From NCBI GenBank assembly GCA_019752295.1, contig JAIEMK010000025.1, positions 1 to 64,000 on the forward strand: a DNA stretch of 64,000 nt. The letters are read 5' to 3'. A program made the position numbers and the translations under genes. Shown in pieces: positions 53,576 to 63,021 of this stretch. Within the stretch, counting starts at the first letter, position 1; each line of letters starts with the position of its first letter. This DNA is from Chitinophagaceae bacterium. GTDB lineage: Bacteria > Bacteroidota > Bacteroidia > Chitinophagales > Chitinophagaceae. The notes beneath the pieces are model-generated. The model did not search any database. It was not told the origin of the DNA and worked only from the letters and a program-made list of their open reading frames with translations.

Positions 53576-53806
53576 GATGGTATTAGTTTGAGTGATGGAT
53601 TATTAATCTAAACGAAAGTTAAAAAATATATTTTTATAAACAACAGTATTTTAAACGAGGATAAGTTTTTTTTTGCACATCATTGTCACTTTCTTTGCTA
53701 TATTGATCACAAATGGACGAAACAGCCGTCAACCGAAAAGCTTGTAAATAAGTGCTTGCAGCGATTTTATCCAATTTGAATTTTTTAATAAAGTAAAACA
53801 TTCAAG

Positions 53807-54175
53807 ATGACAACGCTCAAAAAAACAATGGTGATCGGAGCTTCAGAAAACCCCGAAAGATATAGCTATCTGGCTGTGCAAAAACTAAAAAAGCACGGAC
53901 ATCCAGTAATCGCATTAGGAAAACAGTCGGGTAAGATAGGAGATGAACCGATTGTTACGGGAAAGCCAATTGAAACTGATGTGGATACAGTAACATTGTA
54001 TATCAATCCGGCACTACAGGATCAGTACATCAACTATATACTGTCGCTGCACCCAAAACGAATCATTTTTAATCCGGGAACAGAAAATAATAAATTCTTT
54101 CGGATCGCAGAAGCTAATGGTATCAAACCTTTTGAGGCATGTACCCTGGTTTTGTTGGGAACAGGCCAGTACTAA
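53807..54175 (+). CDS. CoA-binding domain protein (YccU-like)
   Basis: A 122-residue protein with one Rossmann-type CoA-binding domain: TMVIGASENPERYSYLAVQKLKKHGHPVIAL and FNPGTEN near residue 105. The family fold is the same as the CoA-binding part of succinyl-CoA synthetase, but no catalytic role is known. Its last four bases overlap the convergent reductase gene. Confidence 0.9.
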   Translation: MTTLKKTMVIGASENPERYSYLAVQKLKKHGHPVIALGKQSGKIGDEPIVTGKPIETDVDTVTLYINPALQDQYINYILSLHPKRIIFNPGTENNKFFRIAEANGIKPFEACTLVLLGTGQY

Positions 54176-54900
54176 CCGTAGAGCTCCAAATGGATATCTT
54201 TCTTGTCGTAGCCCATCGCCAGAATCCTTTGTTTGGCTTCGTCAACCATGCTCTTCCATCCGCATAAATAAAAATTAGCGGGTGTTTTTCCTTGGTTGGT
54301 TAAAGCTTCGTAAACGGGGTGTACATAACCTTTGTATGTTCCGGCAGGCACTTCGGGCTCTCTCGAATAGCATGGATGGAAATGAATATTTACCGTATTC
54401 GCTTCCAGTTCTTTTAATTCTTTGATGTATAAACCATCTTCAAAATGACGGCATCCAAAAATCAAATGCACATGCTGATGCGGAATGGCTTTGTTATTGA
54501 TATGATGTAACATAGAGCGGAAAGGAGCGATCCCCGTTCCGGTACAAATCAAGTAAAGGTCTTTGTCGAGCGGATCGGGCATCAGGAATTTGCCCTGAGG
54601 ACCTCTTAATAATATTTCTGTTCCTATCGATACTTTGTTAAAAAGATAAGTTGTTCCAAGTCCGCCTTCAAGCAATACAATCACCAGCTCAAATATATTG
54701 GTACCGTTTGGTGCAGATGCAATTGAGTAACTACGCCATCGCTTATTTTTCTGTTCGTGAATGGGAAGATCCAGTGTTACAAATTGTCCGGGTGAAAATT
54801 CAAAGTTCTCTATTTCAGGGATTTCTATCCAAAATCTACGGGTTGAAGGAGTTTCGTTTTCTATTCTGATAACTTTCCCGTTACGCCAAGGTTCTAACAT
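54172..54900 (-). CDS. fpr: Ferredoxin/flavodoxin-NADP+ reductase
   Basis: A 242-residue flavoprotein with the FAD-binding RSYSIAS motif in the beta-barrel domain (about residue 56) and the NADP domain starting LICTGTGIAPFRSML. YLCGWKSMVDEAKQRIL near the C terminus is typical. It moves electrons between NADPH and ferredoxin or flavodoxin, and could serve ferredoxin-linked enzymes such as KorA. The gene symbol is by family resemblance. Confidence 0.85.
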   Translation of the reverse strand: MLEPWRNGKVIRIENETPSTRRFWIEIPEIENFEFSPGQFVTLDLPIHEQKNKRWRSYSIASAPNGTNIFELVIVLLEGGLGTTYLFNKVSIGTEILLRGPQGKFLMPDPLDKDLYLICTGTGIAPFRSMLHHINNKAIPHQHVHLIFGCRHFEDGLYIKELKELEANTVNIHFHPCYSREPEVPAGTYKGYVHPVYEALTNQGKTPANFYLCGWKSMVDEAKQRILAMGYDKKDIHLELYG

Positions 54901-54974
54901 ACATTCAATTTAGGTGACGAAGGTAATTAGTTCTGCTATATCAGATGCAAAGATTGATCTATTCAGCCGGTTTT

Positions 54975-55502
54975 TTATTGACCTCTGTCAGCTTCCAGTA
55001 CCGAAATTTTTTTTATATTTCTTGTATAAAAGTTCCCCTCTTTATCAGTTACCCGTAAAACCAAATCATTCCCCTTCACCTGATCTGCGATTGTATTCTT
55101 TGGCTTTGCTCCTGTTTTATCGACCCCTTTAATTTTAATCTGCCAGATTGTTGCGCAGTCGTATTGTACCAATGTGTCGATATGTTTACCGTTTTGAATG
55201 GTAACCGGGTTTTGACTGAGTTTCTGCATAGTTGCCAGATAAGACTGTTGTTTGATCCACAATTTTTGGAACTTAACAAGTGGCATCTTGTATGCGATTA
55301 GGTAAATGAAATATTCTGGAGCCGCTGCAGTTGATTCCGACCTGACTTCCTGATTGCCTATTGATATTTCTGGAACAATTGCTTTCCCGGAAATATAACT
55401 CCGTTCAAATGCTTTTAATTTTAAGAACGACTTTTTCTGAGCAAAACTGTTTATTGCGATCAAAACTATCAGAATGCTCAAGACAATTTTTTTAACAGTC
55501 AT
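54975..55502 (-). CDS. Small exported protein after the BNR-type T9SS cargo
   Basis: A 175-residue protein with signal peptide (to about SFAQ). The mature part is beta-rich and has no known domain that I recognise. It starts 2 bp after the stop of the 980-residue cargo protein, so the two are co-transcribed and could be a secreted protein and its periplasmic partner. Confidence 0.65.
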   Translation of the reverse strand: MTVKKIVLSILIVLIAINSFAQKKSFLKLKAFERSYISGKAIVPEISIGNQEVRSESTAAAPEYFIYLIAYKMPLVKFQKLWIKQQSYLATMQKLSQNPVTIQNGKHIDTLVQYDCATIWQIKIKGVDKTGAKPKNTIADQVKGNDLVLRVTDKEGNFYTRNIKKISVLEADRGQ

Positions 55503-55504
55503 AA

Positions 55505-58447
55505 TTACTGTTTAATGATTTTTTGAAGGCTTTGATATTTCTTATTATCACTGATAATCTGAACTACATAATTTCCTGCTGGCATACCGGAGAGCAGTAT
55601 ATTACCACTACCATAGTTTACAGTAGAACGATACAGCGGCTGCCCGAGCATATTAAATACCTGAATATGCATCATCTTAATACCACTCATCCGCCCTGCT
55701 TCGTAATGATAATTTCCTGTGCTCACAGTGGGGTACACCGTAACGAAATTTTTATCGTTCAGAATCGCTGGAGCAACTGCCGTTGGAAGGTTAGGTGTGA
55801 AATTGGCTGATCCAATCTGGGTATAAAACATGCCGTTTCCATGTGTGCCTAATAAAAGAGTATTGTCTTCAGGTCGGTAGTCGATCGAATGCACTACAGC
55901 ATAATTTATAACAGATGCCCCCTCGCGCGACCAAACAATATTTCCTCCGGCACCCAATGTTTTACCAATACTTGCAGTGGTATATAAGCCCACAGAAGTA
56001 CCCACGTAGTACTCCGTTATGGGATTATTGCCAGCATCTTTTTTTACCACTATGGCACAAGATCGTATCGAAGGAAGTGTAAGATTACCTTCTGCATTCG
56101 ACCAGCTTGGTGTAGCAGATTTGGCATCATAGGTCCACCAGATCGAAACTGTATTGTAATTCGAAACAACGGCCATGATCTCGTTATCGTCGTTTGGATT
56201 TACTGCAATATCAATGATGTTTACGGTGCTTGTTGCGAGTGCAGGGATTGATATGTCCTGCGGAATGCTTAGTTCGTTTGCATTAGCATAATCATCCAGT
56301 CGGTAAATTTTTGAGTTATTGGTGCCAATATACATTGCATGTGAACTCTGATAAGGTCCCCACGAAAAATTCATTGCCCTGATCGAAACACTTGTACCTC
56401 CCAAACTATTCACTTTGTTTTCAACGGCAAGAAGTCTGGTCCATTTACTACTATCCACCGTACTCGCAGAATTTGTTTTAAACAGTTTATTGTAGTTAGT
56501 ATAAAAGAGTACTTCTGAGTTGGAATTGCTAAGTTTAAAATTGGTAACGAAATCACCATAGCCATTATTTGTGTTCGCAGTAAGATCGGCAATCTTGGGT
56601 TTAATAGCAGCCCCGGGGTAAGTTGCATTGTTTAACAATTCATCTCTCACGATGAGCCCACCCTGTGCTCCAAAATAAGTGAGCTGCTGACCGGCACTGA
56701 TCTTAGCGATATCAACTTTTACGCCATCACCGCTAAAGAGGTTTACAAAATCGTTGATACCCGCACGAGCAGCCGGCCTCGGCCCAAAATTCAAAGATGC
56801 ATCACGATACCATGTTCCATTATCCTGCGCTCCTCCAATAAAATTATCCTTACCTGTTTCGGGATCAATAGCAACTGAATAATATTGCAGGGTCTGATAG
56901 TTGGTGATAAAAGTCCATGCAACAACCGGTGCTGTTATATCGTCTGTAACCTGCACCCCACCATCGTTACAACAAAATGCCCTTTTAGAATTAGTAGGAT
57001 CGAATGCAAGAAAATGCATATCGGGGTGGCTGTTGGCATACACATTTGTCGTAAAATCTGTTTTATATCCACCGATCCAACTGGTTGCAGAAACATTTGT
57101 AAAGCCATTGGTAGAGCGGTATAAATTGGTGCCACCAACATAAACGGTATTGGCATCATCTGGCTTCACAGCCAATAATAAATCATACCCACCCTGCACT
57201 GCTAAAGGATCTGAACCGGTTCTATTTCCACCGGGCATATCGGGCATATTGGCCGAAAGATTTGTCCATACTGCCGTTCCGCCTGTATTATCGAGTTTAA
57301 AAAAATCAGCTTCAGGAGAAAAGCTTGGACTGGCCTGACTAGCTCCGTTCTCGTACAACACGTATAAAATATTATCGTTTGAAGGTGCAAGCTGCAAAAC
57401 AATTCTACCCCAACTCGATGAACCTGTATTTACCTGCCATCCTGTAGGAGTACCTGCAACATTGCCTCCTACAACAGTCCATGAATTCAAATCACCTGTA
57501 TCGGATTGCCAAACACCTCGGTCGGCTGCCGGACTTTTTAAGTGAAAAGAACAATAAAATTTTGTTCCGGTTTTATTGATGGCGATATCGGTATTGCCCG
57601 TAACACTATTGCCTAATACCGAAGCGGTTTTTACTGCTGACCAGGTAGCACCTCCGTTTTTTGATCGATAAATCGTACTCACACAAGCCACATACACATC
57701 ACTATTCGCCGGATTTACTACAATGCGATTTACAAGATCGAAAACGTTATCAAAACTAGATAGAGCTCCTTGTGTAGCTGCTAGTGCCGACCAGCTTGCT
57801 CCATTATCGATTGATTTAAATACTCCATTTCCCAGATAAAATGCACCCGATGCACTCGCAGAATTACCAAGCGATTCTCCGGTACCTGCATACCATGTAT
57901 CGGGGGTATTGGGGTCTTGTGCAAAACAGCTAATACTATGAACCTGCTGATCGGGAGTAACAAGCGTCCATGTATTACCACCATCGGTAGAACGCATAAT
58001 ACCACCGCTTACACAACCAGAGAGAATTACTTTATTAGTTGTGCCATTATATCTTTTATCAAAAACAAATGCCCTGGTTCTTCCTCCCACATTATTCGGA
58101 CCTGCAGGGAGGTAAAGATTAGTGGAAGGACCATTAACACCAAATCCTGTACGAATAATTCCATTTGATGCAGCGGATTGCTGATGCCCCGAAACAGGTA
58201 TACTCATTGCCTGTTTCATTTCTGCTTTATAAATACCCGTAGGAATTTTACCTGTAATGGGATCTTTTAAAATATCGTATTCATACTGAGCGCGCGCTTC
58301 AGTCATGGCATCCCTTTTTTCGGGTGACTCATTTTCCTCCTCTTCTATCTCAAATTTTTTTTCAACGCGATGCTGTTGACGATTCCATAGAATGCCAACA
58401 GCAAGCAAACTCAATAAAATAAAAGAAAGGAGCAGGCCTTTTTGCAT
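55505..58447 (-). CDS. BNR/sialidase-like propeller protein with T9SS sorting domain
   Basis: A 980-residue exported protein from MQKGLLLSFILLSLL (58447; 58504 is the longer option). After a hydrophobic N terminus and an acidic linker come many BNR-type repeats (STDGGNTWTLV, SIDNGASWSAL, SKNGGATWSAV), forming one or two beta-propellers as in VPS10/sialidase-like proteins. The C-terminal 75 residues (VYPTVSTGNY...PAGNYVVQI) form a type A T9SS sorting domain, so it is predicted on or outside the cell surface. The ligand is unknown. Confidence 0.88.
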   Translation of the reverse strand: MQKGLLLSFILLSLLAVGILWNRQQHRVEKKFEIEEEENESPEKRDAMTEARAQYEYDILKDPITGKIPTGIYKAEMKQAMSIPVSGHQQSAASNGIIRTGFGVNGPSTNLYLPAGPNNVGGRTRAFVFDKRYNGTTNKVILSGCVSGGIMRSTDGGNTWTLVTPDQQVHSISCFAQDPNTPDTWYAGTGESLGNSASASGAFYLGNGVFKSIDNGASWSALAATQGALSSFDNVFDLVNRIVVNPANSDVYVACVSTIYRSKNGGATWSAVKTASVLGNSVTGNTDIAINKTGTKFYCSFHLKSPAADRGVWQSDTGDLNSWTVVGGNVAGTPTGWQVNTGSSSWGRIVLQLAPSNDNILYVLYENGASQASPSFSPEADFFKLDNTGGTAVWTNLSANMPDMPGGNRTGSDPLAVQGGYDLLLAVKPDDANTVYVGGTNLYRSTNGFTNVSATSWIGGYKTDFTTNVYANSHPDMHFLAFDPTNSKRAFCCNDGGVQVTDDITAPVVAWTFITNYQTLQYYSVAIDPETGKDNFIGGAQDNGTWYRDASLNFGPRPAARAGINDFVNLFSGDGVKVDIAKISAGQQLTYFGAQGGLIVRDELLNNATYPGAAIKPKIADLTANTNNGYGDFVTNFKLSNSNSEVLFYTNYNKLFKTNSASTVDSSKWTRLLAVENKVNSLGGTSVSIRAMNFSWGPYQSSHAMYIGTNNSKIYRLDDYANANELSIPQDISIPALATSTVNIIDIAVNPNDDNEIMAVVSNYNTVSIWWTYDAKSATPSWSNAEGNLTLPSIRSCAIVVKKDAGNNPITEYYVGTSVGLYTTASIGKTLGAGGNIVWSREGASVINYAVVHSIDYRPEDNTLLLGTHGNGMFYTQIGSANFTPNLPTAVAPAILNDKNFVTVYPTVSTGNYHYEAGRMSGIKMMHIQVFNMLGQPLYRSTVNYGSGNILLSGMPAGNYVVQIISDNKKYQSLQKIIKQ

Positions 58448-58568
58448 TTGATTATTTTTTAATTGCAAATGGAATTCGCCTTTAATCATTTCTGTTGGTA
58501 ACAAATTTGATTATGGTTCATTTCATTTACAAAATGGATTAGTTATCTAAGGTAGAATATCTGCCAGA

Positions 58569-58606
58569 AACAACAAAGGCAACTGAAATTGGTTGCCTTT
58601 GTTGTT
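58569..58606 (-). terminator. Intrinsic terminator after the subtilase gene
   Basis: A perfect 15-bp stem AACAACAAAGGCAAC / GTTGCCTTTGTTGTT with an 8-nt loop sits 2 bases after the subtilase stop. On the minus strand it is followed by only a short T-run, but stem strength supports termination. Confidence 0.72.
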
Positions 58607-58608
58607 TT

Positions 58609-61600
58609 TTATTTCTGTATCAGAATTTTCTGTAAATAATTCTTATTGTTATGCCTGATGCGTAGCGTATAAAGATCAGAACTGAATCCCGTTAAATCGA
58701 TCGTATTATTGAACTTACCGATGAAGCCGGGATACTCCTGAACAATTACCCTCTGGCCCACCGAATTGAATATTTCGATTGATAAATCCTTCTTTACAGT
58801 TACTTCAAAGCTTACTCTCACGGGGCCTTTGGAAGGATTCGGGGATACAGCTAATTTTATTTCCTGTACAAGAACATCATTCAATGCAGTGATAACAAAA
58901 GGAATTGCATTCGAGGTTTTGATACAACCGCTTGGATCTGAAACAGTCGATTTATAAGTTCCCGAACTTACAGGCTTGTAATGATTGTTTGTAGCGCCTG
59001 CAATTAAAGTGTCGTTTTTGTACCACTGATTATTCAATAAAATATTACTTGTTAATGAGTCTGCTACCTGTGAAATCACCGGGGTTGGAATGGTGGTTGC
59101 CACAATCGTAGCGCGGTCGCTCACACAGTCTCCTGTATTCACTTTCATATTATAGAAGAAATAGTAGTAGCCCTGAAAATTATTCGGGAAGGTATTTGTT
59201 GCAGCACTGTTTCCTGTGAGCGACATTACTCCCGGCAATGCAAAAGGATAAGGACTATTTGATATGCCGTTATTTCTAAAAATATTTGCACCGTTCTGGC
59301 AATCGATAATAATAACGTGATCACCTGTTGCAGGTACAGGAAGATTTAAATAATAAATAGCACCCGTATCCGCAGCATTATTTCCTGTTACTGCACCGGC
59401 CAATGGGGTAGGCGTGGTAGGATACACATTAAGTGTTGTAGATGAAATTGGAAAATAACTATAACTGGTATGCGATGTGTCGCTCCATCCATTAAAGTTT
59501 GCAACTGTAAATTTAATAGTACCCGCGCTGCCAATATATAATCTGGCGGTCTCGATGATTAATGGAACGGAATTGTTGAAATTCACGAATTGTCCGCTAT
59601 AAGCATTGTATCCGCCACTTGGATAAACCAATTTATTGGGAAGCCCAACCGTTCCTCTTGCTTCGGCACCCACATAAAAAGTATTATTCGCTGGAATATT
59701 GGTGGTAGATGCATTGTAGCCCGATGCGAAAGGTGTTGTGGACGTAGCACTGTTATACCAAAAATAATTTGATGCAAGTGTGGGGTTGGTGACTTTTAAA
59801 ATGGCTGATCCACTGCAAATAATTCCCGATGCGTTAGGTGCAGCAGGCTTGTTAGGAATTAATACGTTACTGATATTGGTATTATTCGATGCATTTTGGT
59901 CCGTAGCCAAACTCACTGTGCTGGTAATTGTATAAGTGATTCCCGGTGCTGTTAAGAAAGGCGTGGTAAATGTAAAAAGTGTGGAACTCAATGCAGGCAC
60001 AGTAAGTGAATAAACACTCGATAAACTTAAAACAGTATTTGCCCCATTTTTTACGAGTACTGAAACAGGGAAATTTGTTTGATCGATGGCTCCGTTATTT
60101 TTGATTGAGATGGTTACATACTGACTATCTACTGCACATGAACCAGATACAGGAGCAATAAGCTGATCGATCGATAAATCGTTTGAAGGATTTACCACTT
60201 TTAATCTGAAGTCTTCTGTTTCTCCTTTACCATACGAACCGCAGCCGTTTACATCAACCGCATTACTGGTTTCCTGTACAATAATCCTCATCAAATAAAG
60301 ATTGCCAACCGGTAAACTTGCAGGAGTAGTAATACTTCCAGTGAAGCTTCCTGTTGCTGAATTGATAGCACCACTTTGTGCCACTTTCTCAGATGCTTCA
60401 AAGATGCCGTTATTGTTATAGTCGATATAGGCAGTAACAATTCGGGGGTTTGAGGAAGCATCACAAGTGCCTGTTTTTACAAAAAAAGGAATGGTTTGCG
60501 ATGATTCGATATTCGCGCTGATATTTGTATTATCTGTATAACTGGTACAACCCGCAGGATTTGTATAATGAATTGTTTTAAACGAAATGCTATCGATTCT
60601 GGCTCCTGCAGTGCTTGTTGGAGCTGAGCTGCAATAAGCTGTTCCACCAACACCACTCACCAATAATGAATACGCCTGTTGCCCTCTTGCTAAAATACTC
60701 TTATGTGTAACGCTGATTGTATAAGTCTGACCTGGAACAACACTATCCACTTTTACCTGCTCTACATTGTCGATCGTATTATCTCCTCTTGTTGCATATG
60801 ATGCAGGAAAATTAGGATCTAATACCCATGGCTTATAAGTACTGCTTCCTTTGGTAATTCTGATATCCAAATCGTTCACTAATTTCCTCGCCGAATTATT
60901 CAGCACGTTTACTGTTTCAACGCTACCCTTTGGATCTGTCCAACTAATTGTTGCAACCAATGGGCCATTACCTGATGCAATTACGTTTGTGGTATAAGTT
61001 TGACCATTCGTCAAAACATTTTCGTAAATTAAATGATTACTGCTACTACCATTATTCGACGAAACGGCTGCAGTAATTACAGCAGCAGCACGCTCTACAT
61101 TTAATAATCCCCAACCATACTGGTAGTCGGGCCCGTCGCCTAATCCGGCTTCATCGGCTGTATGAATGGCCAGACCTTTTAAAGTAGCAGAACGCATAAA
61201 CGCACCTGCTTTTAATTTAGAATAATATTCCTGCAATAACAAAAGCGATCCGGTAGCATTCGGTGTAGCCATCGATGTTCCTGAATAGCTTGCGTAACTG
61301 GTATTTGATGTAGCGATTGGTGAAAATACTTCTACGCCATCTGCAACAATATCGGGTTTTATCCTTCCGTCGTCAGTAGGTCCCCAGTTACTGAAATTGG
61401 TCATTACAACATCTTCTTTTCTGGTATAACCACTGGGCAATCCATTGACTGCACCCACTGTTAAAATATTTTTTGCATTACCATCCCAGGGAATGGTATT
61501 GTACGAATCGTTGTTGCTAATTCCTGCGGGTCTTGCTCCTGCACTAATCATAGTGAAAGAACTATCATAGCGATAATAGGGATCGCCTTCTTTGGGACCA

Positions 61601-62397
61601 TTTTCAGATCGATTATTTCCCGCCGCTTTTACGATCAGATAATTTGGGGCATTGTATGCAATGGAATCGAGTATCTGTGCATCGGTGCTATAAAATCCAA
61701 ACTTATAATCTTCTGTTTCCTTGGGCCGGCCATAAAATTCCCATCGCCCCAAACCAGAATTGTAGTTCCATCCCGAAATAATTCCGTAAGAATGGTTTGA
61801 TAATAAAATATTAGAGGCTTCTGCCATCATCTCAGAAGCGTCGTTATTAAAATCATATGCAATCAAACCCTGAATACCATAAGCCATTCCTTTGGCATTG
61901 GGATTTACTCCTGAAGCAATCATGGTTCCAGCAACGTGGGTACTATGGTCTTCAGTAGTTGCAGGCAAATCTTTTTGTGTAATTCGGCCAACCATTTCAA
62001 CGTGGGTGGCCAATACCTTTCCTTCATCCCAAATGGCCAATTTGTTTTTTAAAGCTGCGGTAGATCCGCTGAGGCCTAAACCACTGGCTCCACCAGGCCA
62101 TAATTGATTGGCCCTGGTAGTTGCAGCAGCAATGGTATTGTTCTGAGAAATATAATATTTTGGAAACCCAAAAGCGTCAACTCCGATCAATGATGCTTTT
62201 TTACCATTTTTTGAAGTGATGGTCATGCTCCATCCCTTTTTCTTTGCCATCACCAATGCTTGCGCATAATTTGTATTCTCAATTATCCGATGCTTTTGAG
62301 AAGCGCTCTCTAAAATTTCGCGATTGGTTCTTAACTGGGAAAATCCATTTACGGTAATAACAGATAAAAAAACAATTAACAATAAAGATCTAGTCAT
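58609..62397 (-). CDS. Secreted subtilisin-like (S8) protease with T9SS sorting domain
   Basis: A 1262-residue protein with signal peptide (to about GFSQ). The catalytic triad is Asp124 (AIWDEGKV), His151 (DHSTHVAG) and Ser375 (SGTSMATP), with oxyanion Asn261 (AAGNN). Downstream are a proprotein-convertase-like beta-sandwich (about 460-590), a GEVED-type domain (GETEDFRLKV near 730), a CARDB-like region, Ig-like segments, and a type A T9SS sorting domain at the end. It is likely exported through T9SS and used for extracellular proteolysis. Confidence 0.93.
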   Translation of the reverse strand: MTRSLLLIVFLSVITVNGFSQLRTNREILESASQKHRIIENTNYAQALVMAKKKGWSMTITSKNGKKASLIGVDAFGFPKYYISQNNTIAAATTRANQLWPGGASGLGLSGSTAALKNKLAIWDEGKVLATHVEMVGRITQKDLPATTEDHSTHVAGTMIASGVNPNAKGMAYGIQGLIAYDFNNDASEMMAEASNILLSNHSYGIISGWNYNSGLGRWEFYGRPKETEDYKFGFYSTDAQILDSIAYNAPNYLIVKAAGNNRSENGPKEGDPYYRYDSSFTMISAGARPAGISNNDSYNTIPWDGNAKNILTVGAVNGLPSGYTRKEDVVMTNFSNWGPTDDGRIKPDIVADGVEVFSPIATSNTSYASYSGTSMATPNATGSLLLLQEYYSKLKAGAFMRSATLKGLAIHTADEAGLGDGPDYQYGWGLLNVERAAAVITAAVSSNNGSSSNHLIYENVLTNGQTYTTNVIASGNGPLVATISWTDPKGSVETVNVLNNSARKLVNDLDIRITKGSSTYKPWVLDPNFPASYATRGDNTIDNVEQVKVDSVVPGQTYTISVTHKSILARGQQAYSLLVSGVGGTAYCSSAPTSTAGARIDSISFKTIHYTNPAGCTSYTDNTNISANIESSQTIPFFVKTGTCDASSNPRIVTAYIDYNNNGIFEASEKVAQSGAINSATGSFTGSITTPASLPVGNLYLMRIIVQETSNAVDVNGCGSYGKGETEDFRLKVVNPSNDLSIDQLIAPVSGSCAVDSQYVTISIKNNGAIDQTNFPVSVLVKNGANTVLSLSSVYSLTVPALSSTLFTFTTPFLTAPGITYTITSTVSLATDQNASNNTNISNVLIPNKPAAPNASGIICSGSAILKVTNPTLASNYFWYNSATSTTPFASGYNASTTNIPANNTFYVGAEARGTVGLPNKLVYPSGGYNAYSGQFVNFNNSVPLIIETARLYIGSAGTIKFTVANFNGWSDTSHTSYSYFPISSTTLNVYPTTPTPLAGAVTGNNAADTGAIYYLNLPVPATGDHVIIIDCQNGANIFRNNGISNSPYPFALPGVMSLTGNSAATNTFPNNFQGYYYFFYNMKVNTGDCVSDRATIVATTIPTPVISQVADSLTSNILLNNQWYKNDTLIAGATNNHYKPVSSGTYKSTVSDPSGCIKTSNAIPFVITALNDVLVQEIKLAVSPNPSKGPVRVSFEVTVKKDLSIEIFNSVGQRVIVQEYPGFIGKFNNTIDLTGFSSDLYTLRIRHNNKNYLQKILIQK

Positions 62398-62488
62398 AGC
62401 TCCTATTAATTATATATTTATGCGCAAAGGGTTTGGTGGCACTTTGCAACTTTACTAAATTAGACACTTTCAGCATTAAAATTGAAGT

Positions 62489-62953
62489 ATGATACGCTTT
62501 CTTTTTGCTCTATTTATTATTAGTTTAACAATAATGAGTTGTACTTCTGCAAAATCGAACAAAAATATCCAGCCGGATCAGGGCATTTCGGGTACCGTTT
62601 TGGAGGCCAGAGGAAATAGGATGCCGATGAAAGGAGTTGAACCCCAGCCTCTAAAAGGAATCCGATCCACGATATTGATATACGATAGTACCCACCTCTC
62701 TCAGACTACCAGATCTGCCAGTTCAGGTTTCTATACGTTGATCAATACCCGCTTGGTTGCTTCTGTTGAAACGGATAGTGCAGGTAAATTCATTGCTTCT
62801 TTACCCCCTGGAAAGTACTCGCTTTTTATAAAGCAGGGCAAAAGTTTTTTTGCAAACCTCTTCGACCAGTATAACAATATTGCTTTATTTGAAGTGGTGC
62901 CGGGAAGGTTTACTGATGCAAAATTGACTTTGAATATTGGCGCTACTTATTAG
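62489..62953 (+). CDS. Small lipoprotein with prealbumin-like fold
   Basis: A 154-residue lipoprotein with lipobox TIMSC (Cys about 18). The segments GISGTVLEARGNRMP and ETDSAGKFIASLPPGKYSLFIKQG look like the beta-strands of a carboxypeptidase regulatory/prealbumin-like domain. Function unknown. It lies between the divergent subtilase and mfd. Confidence 0.7.
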   Translation: MIRFLFALFIISLTIMSCTSAKSNKNIQPDQGISGTVLEARGNRMPMKGVEPQPLKGIRSTILIYDSTHLSQTTRSASSGFYTLINTRLVASVETDSAGKFIASLPPGKYSLFIKQGKSFFANLFDQYNNIALFEVVPGRFTDAKLTLNIGATY

Positions 62954-62970
62954 TTGCAACTGTATCTTTG
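62937..62970 (+). promoter_or_regulatory. Promoter of mfd
   Basis: TTGG (62937-62940), 22 bases, then TATCTTTG (62963-62970) fit the Bacteroidota -33/-7 layout. The mfd ATG lies 51 bp further on. Confidence 0.45.
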
Positions 62971-63021
62971 CGAACCTTTCAATAGAGCGGTGTTATTATC
63001 CGCGAGGAATGATTTGTAGTT

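Noticed and set aside
53325-53591. 88-codon plus-strand frame rich in Phe/Ala
   Set aside because: It is the antisense of the Lys/Ala codon repeats of the histone H1-like gene.
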